From positions 69,552 through 133,551 of the forward strand of contig NZ_NNRM01000018.1 of assembly GCF_002252525.1 (NCBI RefSeq): a stretch of 64,000 nt of DNA. The letters are read 5' to 3'. The translations under genes were made by a program, and so were the position numbers. Position 1 is the stretch's first letter, and each line of letters begins with the position of its first letter. The stretch comes from Brucella pseudogrignonensis (GTDB taxonomy: Bacteria; Pseudomonadota; Alphaproteobacteria; Rhizobiales; Rhizobiaceae). Shown in pieces: positions 41,530 to 49,582 of this stretch. The notes below the pieces were generated by a model. It was not told the origin of the DNA, made no database searches, and was given only the letters and a program-made list of their open reading frames with translations.

Positions 41530-41582
41530 AAGCTTTTCGCGATAGGTTTTGATTGCGGGTCAACGGGCAGGGGATGGATAGG

Positions 41583-41984
41583 ATGAATGCGGGTGCGGAA
41601 CGCGGCGAATTTGTAAGTCTGATTGCGCCAATACTGGAGCCAATGGCATCCGCGCTTGAGTTTTTCGGTGTTTCCGTCATCATTATCGGCGTGGCCGTTG
41701 CAACGCTTATCTATCTCAAGGATGTGCTCGTTGTGTCGGGCGAGAATGCCTATACCCGCTACCGCGCAAATCTCGGTCGTGGCATTCTGCTGGGCCTCGA
41801 AATCCTGATCGGTGCCGACATTATCGCCACCATCATTTCGCCGCTCACATGGGAAAGCGTTGGCTTGCTGGGCCTTATCGTTTTGATCAGGACCTTCCTT
41901 AGCTTTTCGCTGGAAGCGGAGATCGACGGCGAATGGCCATGGAAGCGCCGTCGCCGCGAGCGGAACATCGCAGGCGACGACTAA
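41583..41984 (+). CDS. DUF1622 domain membrane protein
   Basis: A 133-residue protein of the DUF1622 family. Three hydrophobic segments are evident: ALEFFGVSVIIIGVAVATLI, GRGILLGLEILIGADIIATI and WESVGLLGLIVLIRTFLSFS. The motif YRANLGRGILLGLEILIGAD is typical. The basic, acidic C-terminus (WKRRRRERNIAGDD) would be cytoplasmic. ATG 41583 has AGGGGATGG upstream; ATG 41574 is an alternative. Convergent with the M24 peptidase gene, with 20 nt between stops. Confidence 0.85.
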   Translation: MNAGAERGEFVSLIAPILEPMASALEFFGVSVIIIGVAVATLIYLKDVLVVSGENAYTRYRANLGRGILLGLEILIGADIIATIISPLTWESVGLLGLIVLIRTFLSFSLEAEIDGEWPWKRRRRERNIAGDD

Positions 41985-42004
41985 TTGTCATCGAGCGGCT
42001 TTGT

Positions 42005-43234
42005 CTAGCCGATGGATAGCAGCTCCCTCGAAAGCCTGTTCATGCTTTGCGCACCGCTTTCGGTTATCAGAAACTGTTCTTCGATCATCAGCGCACCGAG
42101 CCCATTGGCGTAAAACGGTGTTTCCAGCGCCAGCACCATGTTTGGTTCAATCAGCATTTCGTTGCTGCTTGAGATAAACGGCCATTCTTCAATGCCAACG
42201 GCCGCACCCACCGAATGGCCAAAGTGGCCGCGATAATATTCGCTGAAACCGCGCTTACGCATGATGCCAAGCATTGCTGCATGGACATCGCAGAACCGCG
42301 TACCGGGCTTTAACAGCGCTTCGCCCACCGCAAAGCTTTCCTGCAGCACCTTGTAGATCTCGCTCGCAAGCGGATCGGGCTTGCCGCAGACATAAGTGCG
42401 CGCACCATCTGAAGAATAACCGTTAATGAGTGTGCCGACATCGGCTTTCACAAGATCACCTTCTTTGAGCTCGGCCTTCATGTCCTGAAGATCAGGGCCG
42501 GTCGAGATATAAGCCCAATGCCCGGAAAGGACCTGACCATTCCGGTTGGCTTCCTGTGTGGCGCCATCAAGCCAGGCTGCTGAAAGCGCATTCAGGCTGG
42601 AACCACGTCGGGCGGTGTTCAGCATATTTTCCAGCCCGCTTTCTGCATAATGGGCTGCATTTCGCAGATATTCGATTTCGCGGGCATTCTTGATAAGGCG
42701 CAAGCGCTTGACGAGAATGGAAGCATCCTGCCAATCAACCGATGGAAGTGCTTTTTTGAGAGCTGCAAAATCAGCTGCTGGCATGAACTCCAGATCAACA
42801 CCGATACGCGCTTTGGAAAGCCCACGCTCTGCCAGCAGATCACCTAAAAGCCTGAAAGCTGCATCCTGATCAAATGTCTCGGCGCGTGGACCGACATTGT
42901 TTGCCTGCCTGTATGCCACATTGATGTCTTCAATTGTTCTGGCATTTTCTACCGTCACCATATCAATCCAGATGCGGTGGGTGCGGAAATCGATTCTGTC
43001 GCCAAGATGCGCGGCAGCAGCATAGGCATGATCGCTGATGACGACGCCGAGTTTTGCCTTTTCATCGGCTGGCACCAGCGCAATTGCCGAACCCGCCCGA
43101 CCCCACATCGTCGCAACACCGGCTGCAACACTAGTCGCATAGCGGAAGTTTTCGGGCTGAAACAGCGCAAGCGCATCAAGCCCTGCTGCTCTCAGAAGAG
43201 ACTGGCTTCTGGCGCGATCAATCTGGCTCATCAT
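42005..43234 (-). CDS. M24-family Xaa-Pro peptidase-like protein
   Basis: A 409-residue protein with a creatinase/prolidase layout: an N-terminal domain to about residue 180, then the pita-bread domain with metal ligands Asp in VKADVGTLINGYSSDGART (two), His in GHFGHSVG, Glu in LALETPFY and Glu in IEEQFLI. LRLIKNAREIEYLRNAAHYA is the family linker. All five metal ligands are present, so it is likely an active metallopeptidase or a creatinase-like hydrolase. It is divergent from the dipeptide ABC operon at 43539, which suggests imported Xaa-Pro-type peptides as substrate. Confidence 0.9.
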   Translation of the reverse strand: MMSQIDRARSQSLLRAAGLDALALFQPENFRYATSVAAGVATMWGRAGSAIALVPADEKAKLGVVISDHAYAAAAHLGDRIDFRTHRIWIDMVTVENARTIEDINVAYRQANNVGPRAETFDQDAAFRLLGDLLAERGLSKARIGVDLEFMPAADFAALKKALPSVDWQDASILVKRLRLIKNAREIEYLRNAAHYAESGLENMLNTARRGSSLNALSAAWLDGATQEANRNGQVLSGHWAYISTGPDLQDMKAELKEGDLVKADVGTLINGYSSDGARTYVCGKPDPLASEIYKVLQESFAVGEALLKPGTRFCDVHAAMLGIMRKRGFSEYYRGHFGHSVGAAVGIEEWPFISSSNEMLIEPNMVLALETPFYANGLGALMIEEQFLITESGAQSMNRLSRELLSIG

Positions 43235-43538
43235 GTTCTCTCAATGCGATTTAGGATGCAATTTCGGCGACTGGACCAACAGGCTGAAATTTTGCATCGC
43301 CAGCCTTTGGTTTGTAGTCGTTTATATAAGAGCGAGTGGCTTGATAACTCAATTTTGGCTGTTGATGAGTATCAGCCTATGGTGAAGGATAAATCATCTA
43401 CCAATTTTGTTTATTATAGAATAATCTTCTAAAGAATCCCCGTATAGCACAGCTGCACCGCTTATCGATGCTCTGACGGTCGCTGTATAACCTGTATCAA
43501 CTGAGGGCCTTATGGCGACCTCGAAGCAGGAGAATAAA
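43235..43538. promoter_or_regulatory. Divergent promoter region of M24 peptidase and dipeptide ABC operon
   Basis: A 304-nt gap, AT-rich around 43370-43435. No convincing palindrome was seen. The region must hold promoters for both directions. Confidence 0.4.
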
Positions 43539-45065
43539 ATGAGCGGTTTGACCATTCGTAATCGCAAAATGAATTTTAGCAACTGGGGTCTGACGACGGC
43601 ACTTACCGTTGCGCTGGCATTCGGCTCGTTCGCTCAGGCTCATGCGCAGCAAGGCAACCCGGACGCCACCATCAATATCGGGTCGCTCTACGAGCCGCAG
43701 AACCTCGATAACACTGCAGGCGCAGGTCAGGGCATCAATGAAGCCTTTAACGGCAACGTCTATGAAGCGCTGTTTCGCCTGGACGACAATGGCACCGTTG
43801 AGCCGGTTCTTTCCAAGGACTACACGGTCAGCGACGATGGTTTGACTTACACGTTCAAGCTTCAGCCGGGCGTCAAGTTCCATTCGGGTGCACCGCTTAC
43901 CTCGAAGGACGTCAAGTTCTCCATCGAGCGTGTTGCAGCGCCTGAATCCAAAAGCTCGCGCAAAAGCAGCCTCAAGACCATTACAGGCATCGAAACGCCA
44001 GATGATGAAACTGTCGTCGTCAAGCTTTCGTCCCGCTCGATCTCGCTGCCATACAATCTCAGCTATGTCTGGGTTGTGAATGACGAAGCGACCGATTTCC
44101 AATCGAAGGAAGATGGTACTGGACCTTACGCGCTGGAAGACTGGCGCCGCGGTTCATCGCTCGCCATCAAACGCTTTAACGACTACTGGGGCACCAAGCC
44201 AAAAAACGAAGAGGTTGTCTTCCAGTATTTCACCGATGCAAGCGCGCTCAACAATGCGCTTCTGACTGGCTCGGTAGACATCATCACCTCGGTTCAAAGC
44301 CCGGATTCGCTGGCTCAGTTCAAGGACAATCCTGATTTTACCGTCAGTGAAGGCAAGTCCACGACCAAGCTGCTTCTTGCTTATAACGACCGCGTTGCAC
44401 CGTTCGACAATGTAAAGGTTCGTAAGGCGCTGGCGCGTGCCATCGACGACAAGAAGTTGCTGAACGCCGTTTGGGGCGACTATGGCACATTGATCGGCTC
44501 GTTCGTTCCACCAACAGATCCTTGGTACGTCGATCTGACCGGGGTCGATGCCTATAATCCTGAAAGCGCGAAGGAGCTCTTGAAGGAAGCGGGCTATCCG
44601 GATGGCTTCAGCTTCACCATCGATACGCCGAACTATGACCCGCACCCGATTGCAGCACAGTTCATCCAGAGCGAACTGGCCAAAATCGGCGTGAAGGTGA
44701 ACATCAACATTATCACGGCCAATGAATGGTACACGAAGGTCTATAAGGCGCATGATTTCCAGGCGACCTTGCAGGAGCATGTGAACCACCGCGATATCGT
44801 ATTCTACGGCAATCCGGATTTCTATTGGGGCTATAATAACCCGAAGGTTGTTGATCTTATCAAGGAAGCCGAAGCAAGCTCCACCACCGATGAACAGACG
44901 GCCAAGCTGACCGAAGCCAACAAGATCATTGCAGAAGATGCAGCCAGCAACTGGTTCTACCTCTATCCGCAGATCGTGGTTTCAAAAAAGTCAGTCAGCG
45001 GCTATCCGGTCAATGGTCTGAACTCACAGTTCTTTGCTTATGATATTGAGAAAACAGACAACTAA
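43539..45065 (+). CDS. Dipeptide/oligopeptide ABC substrate-binding protein
   Basis: A 508-residue family 5 binding protein. The signal peptide (NFSNWGLTTALTVALAFGSF, cleaved near AHAQ) is followed by INIGSLYEPQNLDNTAGAGQ, NVYEALFRLDDNGTVEPVLS, and DGLTYTFKLQPGVKFHSGAP, the family signature. The last segment GLNSQFFAYDIEKTDN ends the fold. ATG 43539 has AGGAG 7 nt upstream; ATG 43512 also has a GAGGG and cannot be excluded. It is the first gene of a five-gene importer operon. Confidence 0.93.
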   Translation: MSGLTIRNRKMNFSNWGLTTALTVALAFGSFAQAHAQQGNPDATINIGSLYEPQNLDNTAGAGQGINEAFNGNVYEALFRLDDNGTVEPVLSKDYTVSDDGLTYTFKLQPGVKFHSGAPLTSKDVKFSIERVAAPESKSSRKSSLKTITGIETPDDETVVVKLSSRSISLPYNLSYVWVVNDEATDFQSKEDGTGPYALEDWRRGSSLAIKRFNDYWGTKPKNEEVVFQYFTDASALNNALLTGSVDIITSVQSPDSLAQFKDNPDFTVSEGKSTTKLLLAYNDRVAPFDNVKVRKALARAIDDKKLLNAVWGDYGTLIGSFVPPTDPWYVDLTGVDAYNPESAKELLKEAGYPDGFSFTIDTPNYDPHPIAAQFIQSELAKIGVKVNINIITANEWYTKVYKAHDFQATLQEHVNHRDIVFYGNPDFYWGYNNPKVVDLIKEAEASSTTDEQTAKLTEANKIIAEDAASNWFYLYPQIVVSKKSVSGYPVNGLNSQFFAYDIEKTDN

Positions 45066-45187
45066 TCAGCTGTCCATAATCGAGAACTGATACTCGACAC
45101 GAAGCGCCGCCTGAATTATTTTCCGGCGGCGTTATCGCATATTCAAGAGGGTAAAAAGCTGCCCCTCATGCCCGAGAGGTATTCGCC

Positions 45188-46153
45188 ATTCTTGCCTATA
45201 TTTTGCGCCGTTCGGCTATTCTGATCCTGTCGGTATTCGTTGCAGCTATCGTTCTGTTTTTGCTGCTGCGCCTTTTGCCGGGTGATCCAGCAAATGCATT
45301 GGTTTCGGTTGGTGCTGACGCCGCGCAGATTGAAGCTGCGCGTAAACAGGTCGGCTCCGACCTCCCGCTTTATCAGCAATTCACACAGTTCATCGGCTCA
45401 CTTGTGCGCTTTGATCTCGGCAATTCCTTTGTCAGCGGCGCACCTGTTTTGACTGAAATCGGCAAACGCCTGATCGTGACGCTGCCACTGACACTCATGG
45501 CTTTCGTGCTGGCGATCATCATCGCCGTGCCACTCGGCATCCTGTCGGTCGTGCGCCAGAAAAGCTGGTATGGCTCGATCATTTCAGTGATCTCACAATT
45601 GGGCATTGCGGTGCCGGTTTTCTGGATCGGCATTCTGCTGGTCTGGGTGTTCGCGGTGAAATTGCGTATGTTTCCGTCGGGTGGTTTCCCATCGCGTGGA
45701 TGGCAATCAGCACCCGCTGCATTTCAATCGCTGACATTGCCTGTCGTCACCATTGCCATTGTCATGTCGGCATCGCTTATCCGCTATGTTCGTTCGGCAA
45801 CACAGGATGTATTGGGCAGCGATTATCTGCGTACGGCACGCGCGCTGGGCTCCACGTTCTCACAAGCGCTGATCCGTCATGGCATCCGCAATGGCGCGGT
45901 TCCGGTGATTTCGATCCTTGGTATCGAACTCGCTTCAACGCTTCTCGGCGCTGTGGTGGTAGAGCGCGTTTTCTCGCTCCCCGGCCTCGGCTCCATGCTG
46001 CTTTTGGGTATTGAGCAGCGTGATTATCCGAATGTGCAAGGCGTTTTGTTTGTCTCTACTTTGCTGGTTCTTCTGGTCGGCTTCGCTGCCGATCTGGTGC
46101 AACGTTTGATCGATCCGCGATTGCGCAGCCGGTCCGCGGGAGGCCGCGCATGA
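45188..46153 (+). CDS. Dipeptide ABC permease (DppB-like), probable ATT start
   Basis: A permease of about 321 residues: YILRRSAILILSVFVAAIVL, LRLLPGDPANALVSVG, DLPLYQQFTQFIGSLVRFDL and a coupling loop YLRTARALGSTFSQALIRH. About six membrane segments are present. The family N-terminus (MLxYIxRR) fits translation from ATT at 45188, which has GAGAGG 9 nt upstream. The only canonical start nearby in frame is TTG at 45203, which lacks an RBS. ATG at 45168 is out of frame. It overlaps the next permease gene by ATGA. Confidence 0.85.
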   Translation: MLAYILRRSAILILSVFVAAIVLFLLLRLLPGDPANALVSVGADAAQIEAARKQVGSDLPLYQQFTQFIGSLVRFDLGNSFVSGAPVLTEIGKRLIVTLPLTLMAFVLAIIIAVPLGILSVVRQKSWYGSIISVISQLGIAVPVFWIGILLVWVFAVKLRMFPSGGFPSRGWQSAPAAFQSLTLPVVTIAIVMSASLIRYVRSATQDVLGSDYLRTARALGSTFSQALIRHGIRNGAVPVISILGIELASTLLGAVVVERVFSLPGLGSMLLLGIEQRDYPNVQGVLFVSTLLVLLVGFAADLVQRLIDPRLRSRSAGGRA

Positions 46154-46995
46154 GCAGCATCACCACATCTTCGCAACGTTTCCGATTGCCTTGGCCGCTC
46201 GTGGTCGGCGGTATTCTTGTCGGCATTCATGTCGTTGTTGCACTGCTTAGCCTGTTCTGGACGCCTTATGGGGTCGGTGACATGGTTGGTGGACGGTTGG
46301 CAGCGCCATCATGGGAGCACTGGGCAGGCACAGACCGGCTCGGTCGCGATCTGATGACACAGATCATGGTCGGCTCACGCATCGCGCTTTTTGTCGGGCT
46401 CGGAGCCGTCGCTATCAGCGCTGTAATCGGCGTTACCATCGGCGTTCTTGCTGCTTTTGCGACGCAGACACTCGACGATATGCTGGCTGCAACGCTCGAT
46501 ATTCTGATCGCTTTTCCGACGTTGTTGCTTGCCATGCTGATCGTCGCTTCAAGCGATGGTGCGAGCCTTTCGACCGCTATTCTCGCAATCGGCATTGCTG
46601 GTGCTGCTATTGTCGCGCGATTGACCCGCATTCTCGCCAAACGCGTACTGGCGTTGGATTATGTTACAGCATCGCGCATTTCCGGTACTTCGTGGCTCGG
46701 TGTCGTTCGTATCCATGTGCTGCCGAACATCTGGCCGACACTGATTGTCAATTTCGCGCTGCAGTTCGGGCTTGCTGTGATCGCCGAAGCTTCATTGTCT
46801 TATCTTGGGCTTGGCGCGCCACCACCAAACGCATCCTGGGGACGATTGCTGCAGGAAGCGCAGGCTTCGGTTTATACGGCTCCCTTCGGTGCAATCGCAC
46901 CGGGTCTGGCACTCGTTTTGCTCGTCATCGGGCTTAATCTTTTTGCAGATGGCTTGCGCGATGTGGCCGATCCAACGCGGAGGAGGCAACGATGA
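46150..46995 (+). CDS. Dipeptide ABC permease (DppC-like)
   Basis: A 281-residue permease. After a first hydrophobic segment (GGILVGIHVVVALLSLFW) comes WEHWAGTDRLGRDLMTQIMV, the diagnostic DppC block, then about five more membrane segments and the coupling loop YVTASRISGTSWLGVVRIH. It overlaps by 4 nt with both its upstream and downstream genes (ATGA), so the operon 45188-48550 is translationally coupled. Confidence 0.93.
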   Translation: MSSITTSSQRFRLPWPLVVGGILVGIHVVVALLSLFWTPYGVGDMVGGRLAAPSWEHWAGTDRLGRDLMTQIMVGSRIALFVGLGAVAISAVIGVTIGVLAAFATQTLDDMLAATLDILIAFPTLLLAMLIVASSDGASLSTAILAIGIAGAAIVARLTRILAKRVLALDYVTASRISGTSWLGVVRIHVLPNIWPTLIVNFALQFGLAVIAEASLSYLGLGAPPPNASWGRLLQEAQASVYTAPFGAIAPGLALVLLVIGLNLFADGLRDVADPTRRRQR

Positions 46996-47801
46996 GCCCA
47001 TTGCTGAACGTTGAAAATCTGGAGATCGAAACAGCTGGCCGCGTTCTCGTTTCTGGCGTGTCTTTCTCGGTTGCGCAGGGCGAGCGCGTCGGCCTGATCG
47101 GTGAATCCGGCTCCGGCAAATCACTGACCGCATTGGCCGTCATGGGACTGCTTGCGGACGGAATGAAAGCAAGCGGCTCTATCACGCTTGAAGGCCATCA
47201 GATTATCGGGGCGCGTGATCGTGCGCTTGTTCCGCTGCGTGGACGAAGCGTCGCCGCCGTCTTTCAGGAACCGATGACTGCGCTCAATCCGCTGATGCGC
47301 ATTGGCAAACAGGTGGCCGAAGTGGTGCAGCGCCGTGCGTCGCGCGATGGCCGCAAGCTTGGCAAAGCGGAACTCGAACGCGAAGTTATTGCGCTTCTCG
47401 ATCGCGTCTCCCTGCCGGAACCGACCCGCATTGCCCGCTCATGGCCGCATGAGATTTCGGGCGGCCAGCGCCAGCGTGCTGCGATTGCCATGGCGCTTGC
47501 CTGTCGGCCAAAACTGCTGATCGCGGACGAGCCGACAACCGCGCTCGATGTGACGACGCAGGCAGAAATCCTTAAACTTCTTGAGCAACTCGTTCGCGAT
47601 GAAGGCATGGGGCTTTTGTTCATTAGCCACGATCTGCCGGTCGTCTCGAGCATTGCCGAGCGAGCGCTCGTGCTCAGGCACGGCAATTTGATTGAGCAGG
47701 GACCAGTAACTACGCTTTTTGCCAATCCCGTTGACGACTATACCAAGGGACTGGTTGCTGCTGCGCGAGCCTTCGACGCTGCATTGGAGGTGGCGCGATG
47801 A
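46992..47801 (+). CDS. Dipeptide ABC ATP-binding protein (DppD-like)
   Basis: A 269-residue ATPase: Walker A GESGSGKS, Q-loop VAAVFQEPMTALNP, signature ISGGQRQRAAIAMAL, Walker B LLIADEPTTALD, switch SHDLPVVSS. Ends with the usual NPVDDYTKGL block, but is shorter than typical DppD, lacking the C-terminal Cys-rich segment. It overlaps both neighbours by 4 nt. With 47798 it forms the ATPase pair of the importer. Confidence 0.93.
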   Translation: MSPLLNVENLEIETAGRVLVSGVSFSVAQGERVGLIGESGSGKSLTALAVMGLLADGMKASGSITLEGHQIIGARDRALVPLRGRSVAAVFQEPMTALNPLMRIGKQVAEVVQRRASRDGRKLGKAELEREVIALLDRVSLPEPTRIARSWPHEISGGQRQRAAIAMALACRPKLLIADEPTTALDVTTQAEILKLLEQLVRDEGMGLLFISHDLPVVSSIAERALVLRHGNLIEQGPVTTLFANPVDDYTKGLVAAARAFDAALEVAR

Positions 47802-48550
47802 GCCTCATCGATCTTTCCGACGTTTCCTTCGCCTATAGTGGCGGCAAAACCGTGCTGCATGGCATCGATCTCACGCTTGAAAGCGGCAGCAATCTTGGCA
47901 TTGTGGGTGAATCTGGCTCCGGCAAGACAACCATGCTCAAGCTGCTGTTGGGGTTGCAGGTTGCAACATCAGGCAGTGTGAATTTTCGCGGCCAGAAGCT
48001 CAACATCAAAGACCGCAACTTCATGCGGAGCTTTCGCCGTTCTGTGCAGGCGGTGTTCCAGGATCCTTATTCCTCTCTCGATCCGCGCCAGCGTGTGTTC
48101 AACATCATAGCTGAACCGCTGCGCTCGCTGAAAATCGATACGGACATAGCACAGGCTGTCGCCCAAGCACTCGCTGCGGTCGATCTGCCAGAAGATGCAG
48201 CAACACGTTATCCGCATGAGTTTTCCGGCGGTCAGCGTCAGCGTATCGCGATTGCGCGTGCGATTGTCGCCAATCCTGACCTCATTATAGCCGATGAAGT
48301 GGTGAGCGCGCTCGATCTTACCACGCGTGCGCGTATCATCGATCTCATGCGAACATTGTCTGAACGCACGACTTTCGTGGTTGTTTCGCACGATATCGCA
48401 CTTGTGGCTTTGCTTTGTGAAAGACTGATCGTGCTTGAAAAGGGCACGATCGTTGAACAGGGTAATACGCGTGAAATTCTTGCCAATCCGCAACATGCCT
48501 ATACGCGAAAACTGCTGACAAGTTTGCCGCGAATGCCGAGAGAATCGTGA
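47798..48550 (+). CDS. Dipeptide ABC ATP-binding protein (DppF-like)
   Basis: A 250-residue ATPase: Walker A GESGSGKT, Q-loop VQAVFQDPYSSLDPRQRVFN, signature FSGGQRQRIAIARAI, Walker B LIIADEVVSALD (Pro replaced by Val), switch SHDIALVA. It ends with NPQHAYTRKLLTSLP, the normal DppF end. It is the last gene of the operon. The unusual DEVVSALD is the only oddity in the nucleotide site. Confidence 0.92.
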   Translation: MSLIDLSDVSFAYSGGKTVLHGIDLTLESGSNLGIVGESGSGKTTMLKLLLGLQVATSGSVNFRGQKLNIKDRNFMRSFRRSVQAVFQDPYSSLDPRQRVFNIIAEPLRSLKIDTDIAQAVAQALAAVDLPEDAATRYPHEFSGGQRQRIAIARAIVANPDLIIADEVVSALDLTTRARIIDLMRTLSERTTFVVVSHDIALVALLCERLIVLEKGTIVEQGNTREILANPQHAYTRKLLTSLPRMPRES

Positions 48551-48878
48551 CTTAGTTATGGCTCGGAAGAGGGGATTTCGAGCCTGATCACGGTTTTGTG
48601 CACATGAGAAAATATGAAATTATTTAACAAGTTTTAGCGTGATTTTAGATAAATCATCCCTTTGAATTCATTATTTAATTTATAATTTTTCTAAGGTGCA
48701 AAACTGCCACTCATGGCGGTGTCGGTCTCGACCCCTATAAACAAACCGGATTCTCGAAATTTGAATTGTGGCAAATGTTTGTATAACGAGGCACTTTGTT
48801 TCATAATGCCATAATATATATGGAATCCCCCGAAACAAATTTAACAGTCTTACCCACCTAATCGGCAGGAAACGACAA
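48551..48878 (+). promoter_or_regulatory. Upstream region of gluconate-dehydrogenase-type operon
   Basis: A 328-nt gap, AT-rich in its first 140 nt. A weak hairpin (GGCTCG / CGAGCC, about 48562-48586) follows the ABC operon. Near the next gene, TTTGTTTC (48795-48802) pairs with GAAACAAA (48832-48839) around CCATAATATATATGG, an operator-like arrangement about 40 nt before the start codon. Confidence 0.45.
48795..48839. promoter_or_regulatory. Nested inverted repeat upstream of 48879
   Basis: Outer arms TTTGTTTC / GAAACAAA (8 bp, perfect) and an inner CCATA / TATGG pair. It lies 40 nt before the start of the small-subunit gene. Likely a regulator site or 5' UTR hairpin. Confidence 0.4.
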
Positions 48879-49580
48879 ATGACCGACCTCCCCGGCTATC
48901 CGAGCCGGCGCAGCTTTTTGAAAGCCTCCGCAGCAAGCGTGATGCTTTCAGGACTGGCTGTGTCAGCTCAGGCGCAACAGTCGACGCCCCCTGTTGCTCT
49001 CGAACAATACGAACGCCAATATTTTAATGATCTTGAATGGACTTTCATCCTCGCCGCTACGGCAAGGTTGATCCCCTCTGACGGTGATGGCCCAGGCGCT
49101 ATCGAAACCCGTGTTCCTGTATTCATCGACCTTCAGCTCGCTGGCGACTACGGTCGTGCAGACGACTGGTATATGGTCGGCCCTCATGACGCATCTGCAG
49201 ACCCGACACGCGGTTGGCAGACCCCGCTCAATCCCGCGCAGATCTATCGTCAGGCTATCCCGGCATTCAACGGCTGGTGCGAGCAGAAATATGGCGCTGC
49301 CTTCTCGGCACTGACTGCCGAGCAACAGGACGCAGCGCTGACTTCCCTTCAGAAGGGTGAAGTTGGTTTGCAGCCAGAACTGCGCGAGTTCTTCGGTATT
49401 CTTTTGCAGAACACCAAGGAAGGGTATTTTGCCGACCCGATGTATGGCGGCAATCACGGTATGCAGTCGTGGAGCTATATCGGTTTCCCCGGTGCTCGCG
49501 GCAGCTACAAGGAATGGGTTGAGCGTTACAATGTTCGCTACCCACTAGGCCCGGTTTCGATCAAGGGCGAGAGGGCTTAA
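48879..49580 (+). CDS. Gluconate 2-dehydrogenase-type small subunit (subunit 3), Tat-exported
   Basis: A 233-residue protein with a clear Tat signal (SRRSFLKASAASVMLSGLAV, then AQAQ). The mature part contains LEWTFILAATARLIPSDGDG, PVFIDLQLAGDYGRADDWYM, YRQAIPAFNGWCEQKYGAAF and FFGILLQNTKEGYFADPMYG, typical of the gluconate 2-dehydrogenase subunit 3 family. This subunit carries the flavoprotein across the Tat system. It lies 2 nt before the flavoprotein gene. Confidence 0.93.
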   Translation: MTDLPGYPSRRSFLKASAASVMLSGLAVSAQAQQSTPPVALEQYERQYFNDLEWTFILAATARLIPSDGDGPGAIETRVPVFIDLQLAGDYGRADDWYMVGPHDASADPTRGWQTPLNPAQIYRQAIPAFNGWCEQKYGAAFSALTAEQQDAALTSLQKGEVGLQPELREFFGILLQNTKEGYFADPMYGGNHGMQSWSYIGFPGARGSYKEWVERYNVRYPLGPVSIKGERA

Positions 49581-49582
49581 AA

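Noticed and set aside
45168-45224. Short ORF MPERYSPFLPIF... starting at ATG 45168
   Set aside because: Eighteen codons, out of frame with the permease; read as a by-product of the leader rather than a gene, though a leader peptide role is not excluded.
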